The notes below the pieces were generated by a model that did no database searches, had not been told where the DNA came from, and saw only the letters and a list, made by a program, of their open reading frames with translations. A stretch of DNA of 25,753 nucleotides from Rhizophagus sp. LPA8_4_AMF. Taxonomy: Eukaryota > Glomeromycota > Glomeromycetes > Glomerales > Glomeraceae. Positions 1-11,800 of this stretch are shown piece by piece; the stretch's first letter is position 1, and each line of letters starts with the position of its first letter. The stretch covers positions 1 to 25,753 of the forward strand of contig JADRCO010000837.1 of assembly GCA_021464525.1 (NCBI GenBank), given 5' to 3'. Made by a program: the position numbers and the translations under genes.

Positions 1-258
1 TTAAGTTCAAAAAGTTTGCAGGCAAATTTGCCTGCATTACAGACGAGGGGATAATTTCGAATTAAATTTTAATTTGGATCTTTAATGTTTACGATGTTTA
101 CAATATCTTTCTTTTTTTCATTTATTTTAAAATGGAATATTAACTATCATTTATTTAAGAAAATAGAATATCAACTATCATTTATTTAAAACCCACTACC
201 ATTTATTTATTAAAAAAAAAATAGAATATCATCTATTAATATTTTCATCTCCATAAAG
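1..258. other. Intergenic flank with a perfect palindrome
   Basis: No coding frame is supported here. A perfect 20-bp palindrome lies at 17-36 (two arms of TGCAGGCAAA facing each other). The rest is AT-rich sequence with a loosely repeated motif of the type ATTTATTTAA around 118-235, which would be the 3' flank of the small gene ending at 259. Confidence 0.5.
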
Positions 259-762
259 CTAATGGTTAGAACGTTTTTCAACTGCGGTTAACCGACCATC
301 AATTAAATTGAGTTTCTATATTGAATGATATTATATTAAATAATTTTGTGCTTTATTAGAGAAATAAATAAATCTTTGACTTACTTCATTGAGTAAACCC
401 GTTTGATCTTTAGTCATCTTGTAATTAATATATACCGAACCAGCTCCTACACCCGCAACAAAAGTACATCCAGCAATTGTACCTAATTTATATAATAAAA
501 AAAAAATCATATTATCTTAATAAATTTTTCATAAAACATTATTCTTTACTCCTTCTTTTAGCAGGCAGATCAAGGTCAAACCATATAACAAAAAATTTAA
601 GTGTATTGTATGATATCAAAAAAAGTACGATATTAAAATAATATGATAATTTATTAATCACTTTATTTATTATTAGTATCATTTACTTTACTTACCGGCT
701 GTTTTGGAAAAAATACATTTTCCAATAGACTTTAGAGAGAACATTTTTAACTTAGCAAGCAT
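259..762 (-). CDS. Small single-pass membrane protein, three exons, possibly mitochondrial
   Basis: Too short per exon for a simple ORF scan. Exon 1 is 762-696, exon 2 is 482-385, exon 3 is 315-259 with a TAG stop. Both introns start with GTAAGT and end in TAG, and the phases fit (phase 1, then phase 0), giving 73 residues. The protein starts MLAKLKMFSLKSIGK, a basic, acid-free, presequence-like N-terminus. It then has a glycine-rich hydrophobic segment at about residues 23-41 (TIAGCTFVAGVGAGSVYI) and a polar C-terminal tail ending VEKRSNH. The GxGxG-type spacing suits a packed transmembrane helix of a small mitochondrial inner-membrane protein. That placement is inference; I do not recognise the family. 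A second in-frame Met (residue 7) could also start it. The gene shape is well supported by splice signals and an uninterrupted frame; the function is unknown. Confidence 0.7.
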
Positions 763-1920
763 GACGCGAAGTTTTTTTATTTATTTATTTTATTTATTTT
801 AAAAAAGAAGAATTTGTTGTTTTTAAGTATAAAAATTGAGAAAAAAGTGTAAAAAAAAATTTTTTTTTTTTTTTTTTTTTTTTACTTATACTTGTTAAAA
901 ATGTCATAATGATTAATTAATTGCAATAATTATTTATGATGAAATTGTTAAAGTTGAGATACGCCGGCAGTCTCGGATCTTTGGACAATTTACCGGCATG
1001 TTGTAATAACCGGAAAGACCGAGTCACTGTTCTGCGCAAAAAAAAAACAATAATACTAACGAACAAAACATTATATTAGTTTAGAATTACATGTAGTACT
1101 GTAATTGTCGTACAATTTTCCATTTATCGATGATAATGAACGGTAAATTATAATATACTGTATTTTTTAATAATTTAATAAGCGGTTATTTTTAAAAAAT
1201 CGAAAATTCATGAAACGACATTCTGCATGTAATTTTTGCGGTCATCACTGAACAAAGTTGCAATTAAGGTTAATCATAATAGCCGAGTGAAACCATTAAT
1301 AATATTACACGATCCCGATCAGCAATTAACTACATGCCATTTCAAACTCACATGATACTCGTGTTTAAAGATCGTGATCACAGATCACATGGTAAAACAA
1401 AGATTTAGTTTCTAGGTTCCGGGGGAAACAATTAAACAATTGGACACTAATACACTAAAAGGTATCAAAACGATTTGTCATAACTCTATAGATGGAAGGG
1501 ATATTCAAATAACAACCGAATTATCCGGTTGGATAATACGCATTTCTAGAATTTCCAGGTACCCGACTAATTTTAGTTTTTGTACGACCTAACCAACGAT
1601 TTTTATCAGATCTATCTCAAAAAGTAAAGGATTGAAACATTTAATTTATAAGATATAATTAGGATTTATTAAAAAGGAATCACTTATAGGCATACAGAAA
1701 AAGAATTTTAATAATTGATTTTTTTAATGCAAAAATATTATTCATTATTAATATTATTAATGTAATTTTTTTTTTCGAAATTTTACTCTCCTTCAAGAGA
1801 GAATTTCCTTTTTACAAAACTTAGATATGATGATGATTCTATATTAAATTATACAATAATCTATTATTTTAGATAAAGAAAGTTTCCAAATGTTCTAAAC
1901 TATTGAAGTTTGAACATTTC
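763..1920. other. Intergenic, AT-rich, one imperfect inverted repeat
   Basis: No gene is seen. Poly-A/poly-T runs occur near 850-883. A locally GC-richer patch at 961-1030 contains an imperfect inverted repeat (968-982 against 1014-1029). The stretch 1300-1560 is less AT-biased but shows no convincing frame on either strand. Confidence 0.45.
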
Positions 1921-3076
1921 TCACGTTAATAATTTATAAGCTTCCAAAGCAATCGCTTCGTGTACTATAGTAGTAACATGAAGATTATCCCAAAATAAGA
2001 AATCATCGGGATTATCACAAACGTGAGTACCATAATGATTAATAGTTAAACATGGTACATTTGAATTTTCTTTAGAAAATTTTTCAAAAATTTTATCAAC
2101 TTCAATTAAAAAAATTTTAATTTTACCAAAATCAAATTTTAAAACGTCAAGTGCTTGTTTAAGTAACATATTATGATCATTAACAAGTTTTGACAAAAAA
2201 GCTCTTTCCGATTCATTAGATCTTGAAAATCCCGGAAAATCAGCAATATTTGGTAAAGTTGTAACCAATAGATTAACAGCACCAACTTCAATATATAATG
2301 TTTGTAAATTAGTTATAAATTGACCGATTACTTGTTCAGGACTAACTAATTCTAGTCCATGTCTTATTGTATGAATATAATCATTACCAAAAGATGTAAC
2401 CTTTTTAAATAGATACAAATTAATTAATTTGATCATCTTGAAAGAAGAATAATAATTATTATAATAATTACCACATATAAATTTTGATTTCCCTTATAAC
2501 TTATTCCTTCTTCATGTGCTTCAGTCACATATTCATTAACTTGTTGTCTAATCCCAGGAACTTTAATTTCATCATTAAATCCAGATGAACTAGGTACAGA
2601 CATAGAACTATAAAAATAAATGAAATGTTTGTTAAGTTACAAAAATTTCAAGTAAAAAGATCTTTTTTTTTTTTAAAAAAAAAAAATGAATAAATTACTT
2701 TATTGTTGCGCCGCCTGCAGCATAATTTACTGAATTTAAACCAAGTTTCTTGGATAAATATTCGACCCAAACTGGACCATTAGAAAATCTTCCTTCAAAA
2801 TATGGAGGAGGTGGGAAGGAACCGTCTGATATTTTAAATACTCCATTCCCATTATCTTTTTTATTAAAAATGAAATATTTTTGATTTTTAATATTAAGAA
2901 AAAAGGTGAGAGATAATATATATAAAATATTTTCTTTTTTTTTTTTTACCGGAATAAGAGTCACCAAGCACAATCATGGAATCTAATTTTATCGCAAATA
3001 TTGAATCTTCGAAAAATAATAGTATTATGAATAATAATGAAAGGAAGAATTTGTATGATTTAATAATCAATTCCAT
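1921..3076 (-). CDS. Secreted SGNH/GDSL-type lipase or esterase, four exons
   Basis: An SGNH-fold serine hydrolase, probably acting on lipid or acyl esters in the secretory pathway or outside the cell; the exact substrate cannot be read from sequence. Exons: 3076-2950, 2855-2699, 2607-2472, and 2400-1921 (TGA stop), phases 1, 2 and 0, giving 299 residues. Residues 1-28 form a signal peptide (hydrophobic core FFLSLLFIILLFF). All four blocks of the family are present: GDSYSDNGN with nucleophile Ser40, the glycine of YAAGGATIN (about 87-95), GND with Asn146, and DNLH with Asp278 and His281. The last intron could end at 2437 instead, adding 12 residues (MIKLINLYLFKK). I chose the later acceptor because it restores the family-like LYVVTSFGNDY. 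Length and motif order match the plant/fungal GDSL lipase-like group. No damage is seen; it looks functional. Confidence 0.88.
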
Positions 3077-4645
3077 TTTTTTAAAAAAAAGATAAATTTT
3101 TTAAATCGTGAAAAATTAAAAGAAAGTAAAAAGCTAAAGAAAAAAATAAAAAAAAGAACGACAGCGGTTAAAAGTTTTTAAACATAAAGAATTATTATAT
3201 TATATTGGATGATTTTTATATCATACCACTCCTATTATAGTTATTCAATTAAATTTATACAACAAACATCTTGATACTTTAATGATGAACCATTATGCAT
3301 CATGTAACTCTTTATCTTGTTAAATAATAAGAGTAACGCTCAGCCACCATAGGACAAAGTCTTGGCAAACAATTTTTTTTTAGATTCTATGTAAATTTTT
3401 TCTAAAACAAGTAAATTCATTTATTAATTACGTTAGAAGTTTTGGACCAGTTGCATATTATAGATCAATTTTCTATTTAGCGTAGGATTGTAATTTGCCA
3501 TTCTTTCCTTTCCTTTTCTATAAAGTTTACATTACGGGATTAAACCGATAAAGTTCATAACGGGGATTCATTTGAGATCATTTCCTTTTTGTTACAGTGA
3601 TATAAGTGATATATAGATATGATGATCATCGTAATAAATTATATTAAATTATTAGAATGCATTTAAAAAATTTAAAAAGGGTTCAAAAAAAATTTTAATA
3701 CCTTTTTTTTCTGTTAAATTTCTTTCATAATTCATAAATAATTATGAATGTGATTATTATAATGATAGATGCATATATGATAAAAAAAGTGATCAACAAC
3801 TGTGGCTTTCTTGATTTTATATGGTAATTCACCAAAAATTCTTTCTAATTAGAAAAAAATTACTTCGGTAACAATTAAACAAAAAAAAAAAAAAACAATA
3901 ATTTTATTTTCTCCTTGAATAGCAAGTTTTTCCGTGATTTGATAGCTAATCATGTGATTATTTTACATAAGAAAATTAACGAATCCACAAAGTTTTTCAA
4001 AAAAGTTGTCAAATAAACGACAAAAAAATCATACGATACTTTGAGGAAATAATATATTATATTTGATAATTGATATACATATAAAAATTATATGATATAA
4101 ATAATATCCTAAGATTTCAAAATTGGGATTATTGTGATTAGGTTATGTTACAAATTTTACAATTATAAGTTCACGAGTAAATTTTGTACGTACATAATAA
4201 ATTTTTTTTCTGAAATAATTTATTCAAAAATTTTTCTAATTATTATTAGTGACCAAATGATTAAAATTACGGTATTATTAAATTATCTATTACAATATAT
4301 CTAATATATCTCCAACAATCTAAATAAAGGATGAATTTTTATTTTTAAAAAAAAAATGTATATATATATACAGTATATATATATACATGTTTTAAAGAAT
4401 ATACAGTACTTGTACAGTATCTATTTACCTATTCTTTATTTCTCTTTCTTAAAAACTGTAATATTATTTATTGTACACGGTTCGGTTTCAGTCAAATCGA
4501 GAAGTTCGTGTAATAAATCTCATCTTTAAAACTTTATTGGGTGAATTGAATCACAAGATGAACACAAAATCCAAATTTGAGTAAAAATAGGCAAATATTT
4601 AATAAATATTTTTAATATTAAAGTCATCTGATCATATGAATGGTA
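3077..4645. other. Intergenic, AT-rich
   Basis: About 1.6 kb with no supported gene. It contains short tandem TA runs (around 4355-4388) and copies of the short motif TACAGTA (4400-4424). It should hold the promoter of the SGNH hydrolase next to 3077, but no specific element can be called with confidence. Confidence 0.4.
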
Positions 4646-4737
4646 TTATTCAATTTCTTGTGTTTCATTTAAAAATCCCGATGAAATTATTGGTATTCCT
4701 TTTGTACCAAGAAATTCTGAAATGTTTTGATTAACAT
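4646..4737 (-). pseudogene. Orphan exon-like coding stretch
   Basis: On the minus strand 29 codons read cleanly to a TAA stop at 4646-4648, with protein-like composition (segments ISEFLGTKGIPIISS and GFLNETQEIE). The frame is closed by a stop immediately upstream, and an AG at 4738-4739 could act as an acceptor, so it would be a terminal exon. No matching upstream exon is recognisable. The sequence just upstream (about 4750-4796) is a degenerate tandem repeat of a TAATCCTG-like motif, not a normal polypyrimidine tract. It is best read as the end of a dead or rearranged gene; chance is possible. Confidence 0.25.
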
Positions 4738-5119
4738 CTTACCAGTTACCCGTTAATCCTGTAATCCTATAATTCTGTAATCTTGTTAATCTTTGATTAA
4801 AGATCATCTATATTATATTAATATAGTTTTTGCCGGAATATAAATACAGGTATAATCCACCTCTGAATCCGTAAAGTGTAATCCTTTTCTCTGTGGCAAA
4901 GTAATTCAAAACCATCTCTGAAACACATTATATATGAATTTAGTGAATCCCTTTATTCATTTTAGTTTCAAAAAATTTATAAATATTTTTTACAAATTTA
5001 GTCACAATCTTATGATTTTGAAGGCGTAATTTGAAATTTTAACAAAATAGTAATAATGAATTTTAATTTTGCATAAATGGGGTTAATGACATCAGTAGAA
5101 TTAGAATTTGAGGAAATAA
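4738..5119. other. Intergenic with a short degenerate tandem repeat
   Basis: The stretch 4750-4796 holds four to five imperfect copies of a unit of about 10 bp (TAATCCTGTA-like). A GC-richer patch follows at 4830-4920. No open frame of note was seen. Confidence 0.35.
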
Positions 5120-5716
5120 TCATCCCCTATTAATATTATAAATCAATATAATTTGGGCCGTCCTAATCCAATCCATATTATTAACATTAGAAAACTCGTG
5201 CACAATTTTTCCTTTTCTATAATAATTCAAATCCCTGATTTTCGCGTAACTCCGTGATAAACCTATTTTAATATTTTTTACTTTTTTATCTTTAAACAGG
5301 ATTTTTTTTCCCCGCGAAAGATTTTTTCTTGCGTCATGACGTGGGTAAATTTTTGATTTCTGTAACACTCCAAAAATTACTCTTAAAAATAAATAATTGT
5401 TTCTCTCTTTTTTTTTTTTTAGAAAATTTGAAGGTAACAAGTGTTTCAATAAGTAGTACCAAACGACTATAAAATATAAAATTGGTAATGTTGTTAGCTA
5501 AAAATGTTCATTCATTGGTAGCTTTTTTTGTAGATCTTCCAAATCATCATGCTTTATAATTATACGTACTAACTCATACTTTGTGTATCAATGCATATTA
5601 TTATTATACCAATAACTATATAAATAATGATGCAGAAAATTCCAATAAAACTTACCATTAAAAATTTTTTCTCGAAAACCACCACGCTGGCTCGCTGGTA
5701 ATTTAGTAATATTCAT
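5120..5716 (-). CDS. Small two-exon basic protein, divergent from the Kelch gene
   Basis: Exon 1 (5716-5656) reads MNITKLPASQRGGFREKIFN and ends in a GTAAGT donor. Exon 2 starts at 5466 after a TTATAG acceptor and stays open to 5120. The two join in phase 1 for 408 nt (135 residues). Exon 2 begins VWYYLLKHLLPSNF and is then lysine- and arginine-rich, ending near ILIYNINRG. Exon 1 plus the first 15 or so residues of exon 2 look like genuine protein. The later, poly-lysine-containing part is coded through an A-run and could instead be intron or untranslated sequence. It shares a spacer of about 157 bp with the oppositely oriented Kelch gene, so the two may share a promoter. I do not recognise the family. 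Confidence 0.4.
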
Positions 5717-5744
5717 TTTTTTTTAAAGGACAAATTAATTGAGA

Positions 5745-5778
<34 letters not shown>

Positions 5779-5873
5779 GAAATTTTATTAATTAAAAATC
5801 AAACATATTATTCTTAAAAAAAAACTTTTTTTACTTTCTTTTTTTTTAATTGGATCAAATTTTTTTTAAGATA
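5717..5873. promoter_or_regulatory. Short bidirectional promoter region
   Basis: This 157-bp spacer separates the start codons of two divergent genes. It contains an AAT/ATA microsatellite (about 5746-5772) and T-rich tracts just before the Kelch start codon. No clear TATA box or factor site can be named. Confidence 0.35.
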
Positions 5874-8800
5874 ATGAGTTCATCCCCATCACCATCATCA
5901 TCATCATCAAAATCAAAGACTTACCCATGGTCTCAAAAAAAATTAAGTTCCTTTAACCCTTTTCCCCGTTATAATTTATCTTCGAGTCAATATACTATTA
6001 ATGATAAATTATATTTATTTGGTGGTATTTCTCATGATAAAACAACTAATGATGTATTCACTATTGAAATTAGTAAGTAATCAAAGTTATTAAAAATGGT
6101 TGAGAGTTATCAAAGGTTTTAGGTTATTAGGTTATTGGGTTATTATGGGTTGTTAAAAAGTTATCGAGAGTTATTGAAGGTTATTAATAGTTAGCAAAAT
6201 TTATTGAAATATATTAAAATTTATCAAAATATATCAAAATATATCAAAATTTATCAAATTTATCAAAAATTATTAAAAGTTATTAATAGTTATCAAAAAG
6301 ATTAAATATATTTAAATAATTCGTGGTATTTTGACTAGATCAATTTAATTTTAGTTTGGATTTATTTAATTTACTTGGTTTAGTTGGGTTCATTCGATTT
6401 ATTTTGGTCACATACTTTGATTATATATTTATATTTAATACTAATATTTAATACTTTGTAATCAAATGGTCTTTTCTTTTTTTTTAGATACACTTAACGT
6501 TCTACCTGGTTTTTCATCGGGTGCTATACCCCAACCTAGATGTCTTCATACTCAAGTAAACGTTGGAGCAAATCTTTTTGGTAAAATTATGGTTATATTA
6601 TGTCAATTTTTTTTATTTTGGATTTCAATATAATAGATTAATTTATCTTTTTTTTTTTTCTCCAATAAATTTTAGTTTTCGGTGGTAAACTTGAAGATAA
6701 ATTAGATAATGACATTTATATCCTTGATACTGGTAAACCTTGATTTTTTATTTTTATTTTTATTTTTTATTTTTTAATAAAATTATTTAAGTTAATTATA
6801 TATATTTATTTAAATAGATGCGAAAGATATGAAATTTGTTTGGAGTAAACCATCAATGTCTGGTAATCTCCCTAATGGAAGATATGGTCATACATCTACG
6901 CTTATCGGAACAACAGTATATATTTTTGGTGGTCAAGATGATATGAATCATTTAAATGATTTAATTTCTTTTGATATAAAGAATTTTAAACTTCAAAAGA
7001 AGAAGAATAAATTTATGAAATTATCTTTAGGCAAAGGTAAATAAAAATTTTATAATGAATTGTTAGACGTAAGATGTAAGGTGTAGGATTGGAGGATATA
7101 AGTGGGTAAAGGGTCTTTTCGTCTATAAAATGTTAGATGATGAGGTGTAAGACGATGTAAGGTATAGGATTCGAGGATATAAGTGAGTAGAGGATCTTTC
7201 CGTCTACAAATATACAGAATCAAATACATTCATCCTTCTGCGGCTATTCTGTACAATTCAAATGCCCTACAAATATGTGAAATCAAATACCTAAATTGTG
7301 CATCCGCCTACAAATATGCGAAATCAAATACCTAAATTGTGCATCCGTCTATAAATATGTAAAACAAATAACTAAAATTGTGCATCTTTTTTTTTTTTAG
7401 GAAATAGTAATATTTTACCTTCATGGAATTTTATTATTCCAAATAATTCACCTCCACCTCCAAGAAGCGGTCATGTATCCTGTGTATATGAAAATAAAAT
7501 ATATATGTAAGTATATGATACCTATTTTATTTTATACAGGATATATATTTTTATTAATAAAAATTTTTTTTTTTTTTAGATTTGGTGGTAGTGATGGAGA
7601 TACGTATTATAATGATACATGGTGTTATGATATACAAGATAATATATGGACAGAATTATCTTGTATAGGGTTTATACCAACTCCAAGAGAATATCATGGT
7701 GCTACAATTGTAAATGATGTTATGTATATTTTTGGTGGAAGAGTAAAAGAAGGATATGAATTGGGAGATTTATGTGCTTTCCGAATATCAAGTAAAAAAA
7801 AAAATTTTTTTTTTAAAAAAAAAAATTTTGATCGTTTTATTATTATAATTATTATTCTTTTTCTGATTTAATTTTTTTTTTTCTCTCTCTCTCCACCCCA
7901 TTCCCACTTCCGCTTCCACTTCCACTTCCACTTCCACTCTCACTTCAATTCTCCCACTCCCACTCCCACTTCTACTTCTACTTCAACTCTCACTCCTACT
8001 CCCGCTCTAGATTTAAGGTGGTATAAATTCCCGAATCTTGGTCCATCTCCAAGTCCTCGATTTGGACTTACAATGACTTTATCTCAAGATAAAGTTTATA
8101 TTTTTGGTGGTGAATCTTTTCATACAAGACCAGATGAAGATGGAACAATACATATTTTAGATACTTGTAAGTTTATAATTCTAAAATTAGTTGTAAAATA
8201 GAAATTTTTTTTTTTTTTATATATGTGTATATATATATATATGTATATATATATTCTTTTTAATTCAATAGCAAAAATAAAGTTTCCGACTGGTACTAAA
8301 TTAGCACAACAAAATCCTTCGGAAAAGAATCCTACACAACCAGAAAATTCTATAGTTATACCTTTCGATGCTTGTAAGTTATAATTAACTTAAAAGCGCG
8401 ATTCAAGAAACGTGTTCTTTACTAATTTAATTCATTCATTTCCTTTATACTTTCTTTATTTGAATTCCTTTTTTTCTTTTTCTTTTCTTTTTTCTTTTTC
8501 TTTTCATTTCTTTCTTTCTTTTTTCTTTTTTCTTTTCTTTTTTCGTAATTCACGTACATAATTCACCCAATTCACCCCATTTACCCAATTTCATTTAATT
8601 CATGATTCACAGCAAAAATAAAAATTCCAACTGGAGCTCAATCAACAAAATCAACAGTTCAAAAAACTTCAGATGAGAATTCAATAAATCCAATACAACA
8701 AGGTTTATCCCCTCCGCCACGACCGATGTCATCCCAATCTTCTGATACTTGTAAGTTATAATCATAATAGCTTAAGCAGCTAATACATTATAAATATTTT

Positions 8801-11800
8801 CTTATCTTATTTAACTAATACAAACATATCTTAAATTTTTTTTTCTAGCAAAAACAAAAGAAACTCGTCCAACAAGAACAGTACTTGACCAAATCCCAGA
8901 AGAAAATTCTTCAGAATTAGAAAAAGTCATGTCATCTTCATTAATTATATCGCCACAATCCAAACCTCCATCACATCCATTACCACCACAACCACCACCA
9001 CCACCACAACAACAATTACAATCTCCTCCTCCTCCATCACAACCTCCACCAACTGGTTCTCAAAAATCATCTAAAGGTAAAGAAGTAGATCGAGGTCCAG
9101 TATCAATGATATCACCTCCAACAATTTCACAACCAAAAGTTATAACTAATGGAATAATAATGTCACAAGGACATCTTCCTCCTTCAGTTTTAAAAGGAAA
9201 GCTCCATGAAGGTGCTAATATTTTTCAATCACAAAATTATTCACCTACTAATTCTGAATATAGTTCATATGAATTACAAACAATAGGTTCTAATGAAAAA
9301 CCTCTATCACGTCATCATTCTCTCAATAATCATAATAATAGTAATAATAAGAATAATAATAGTAATCGTGTTTCAAGTATTTATTCACAAGATATGAATG
9401 TTTGGATGAAGTCTGGACAAGATACATCATTTAAAAGAGAACATTTTGAAATTCAAGGAACAATTCCGGAAGATCCAACCATGACTACAGCTTCAAATGA
9501 AATTTACAAAAATACCAATAATCAACTATCAAATCAACGAATGCATCGTCGTACGGCTTCACAAGAATTGCCAGTTTCTTCAGCTCCAAGAATGTTGTCA
9601 CGGAGAAGAATTTCTATCGATAATTATAAAAAACCACCAGCACAAGAATTACCAACAAATTATTCCCCACGTGTATTTCCTATAAGGCGAGCTTCAGCAG
9701 ATAATTATTCACGAATGACAGATTTTCCATCGAGAAGAACTACTAGCGAAAATCAAAGATTAAGTGAATTTTCCTCGAAAGGAACAGGAACTTTGGTAAA
9801 CAATCAAATGTCAGCTTCACCGACGAGGGAACTTTCTTTACGGAGAAATTCTATTGATGATCAGAAACCACCTTTAATAACAGAAAAATCATCAAAAAGA
9901 GCTATGGTAAATAATCAAAGAACAAATTCGCCAATAAAAGAAGTAACAGAATTATCTCCTAAAAAGACATCTATTAATATTCAAAGAGCAATCTCACCAA
10001 TAACAGAGTTAACAGAAACAATAGAAACAACAGAATTGCCCTCGAAAAAGACTTTGGTTGATGATCAAGAAATAATTTCTTCGGTAACAGAAACAACAGA
10101 AACAACAGAATTATCCGATCAAATAAATTCGTTAATAACAGAAATAACAGAATTAGCTTCAAAAAAGACTTATATTGATGATCAAGAAACGATCTCACCA
10201 ATAACGGAAGTGACAGATACGACAGATTTGTCATCGAGAAAGACTTTGGTTGATGATCAAGAATCAATCTCTCCAATAACGGATAGAACAGAATTATCAT
10301 CAAAAAAGACTTTGGTTGATGATCAAGAATCAATCTCTCCAATGACGGATAGAACAGAATTATCATCAAAAAAGACTTTGGTTGATGATCAAGAATCAAT
10401 CTCTCCAATGACGGATAGAACAGAATTATCATCGAAAAAGACTTTGGTTGATGATCAGGAAACAGTTTCTTCAATAACAGAATCAAAAAAGAATTTAGTT
10501 AATGAACAAAAATCTTCTTCGCCAATATTGAAATCATCTCTTATTAATAATCAGACAATTTCACCTACGACAGATTCTATTGATGATCAAAAAGCAATAT
10601 CACCTATTACGGAATCTACAGATGATCAAAGTACAACTTCACCAGTTACAGAATCTCCAACTTCTATTGATGATCAAAATATGACTTTGATCAATAATAC
10701 AAGTATTATATCTGAAATAATTCCAACAATTCCAATAATAAAAAGTCCTAAAGCATTAATAGCTTCACGAAAGAAAGAATTGAATATAACAGATGATAAT
10801 AATGAAGAAAAAATTAAAAATATTCGAAATATATTAAATAATACTAGAAATAGTTGTTCTCCTACTTCTCCAGTTGTTTCAACTACTTCAATTGATAAAA
10901 ATATGAAAAGGGATTCATTAGATTCTATAGCTTCATCAGATTCAAATCAAAGTAGTAATAGTTCATTATCAAATCGTCGAAATGTTAAAGAAATTCGTCC
11001 ACGTGGTGCAAGACCTATGAATGGTAATAAACCAAATAATGGTTCTCCTTTATGTATGAGAATAAATTCTGAGGAGTTAGATCGAAATAATTTATTAAAA
11101 TTAAGAAAAAAATTAAATCAAACGAAATTTTCTTATTCTTCCGATGATTTATCTGTTCCTTCTTCACCCAGTGAAATAGTTATTTACAAAAGAAGTAATG
11201 AAAATACACCAATATTACAACATTCACGATCACAATCATCAAATTCTTCTGTATCAGATTTTAAATTGAACAATGATAATAATGATGATAATAATGAGGA
11301 AGAAATTCAACCTGAAATAGATGAAAATGAGAGTGCAAGTTCAATATATGAGAATGATGATGATGTAGATATAAATTCGACATCGCCACCTCAATCATAT
11401 GCTAATATAGATGATGAGAATTTAATACAAGAACTTGAACAACATAAATTAGATATAGAAGAATTAAAACACAGAGAATCATGGTATAAAGCTGAACTGG
11501 ATTCGGCACGTAAATCAGGATATACACCTGAATTATTTAATGATGTTAATAATGATGATATTGATAATTCAATAGGAGAAATTGAACAAATGTTAATTAA
11601 TGAAGTAGATGATGATAATATAGATAATAATTCAGATCAAAATAGAGTTATTGAAGCTATAATACAAATGAGACAGAAATTATTAAAAGCTAAAACATCA
11701 ATAGCAAATCAAGCTCAAATTGTATCAGAAAAAATTACTACTTCAGAAAGAGCTAGAGCTGCAGCTTTACAAGAAGCGACATATTTTAAAACAAAATTAG

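Noticed and set aside
255-275. tRNA-like words (TGGTTAGAACG) near the left end
   Set aside because: No cloverleaf can be built, and the stretch is explained as the last codons of the small three-exon gene.
9974-10486. 170-codon open frame on the minus strand within the Kelch gene
   Set aside because: It is the antisense of the in-frame tandem repeat; periodic sequence keeps the opposite strand open. Its own composition is just repeated hydrophobic words.
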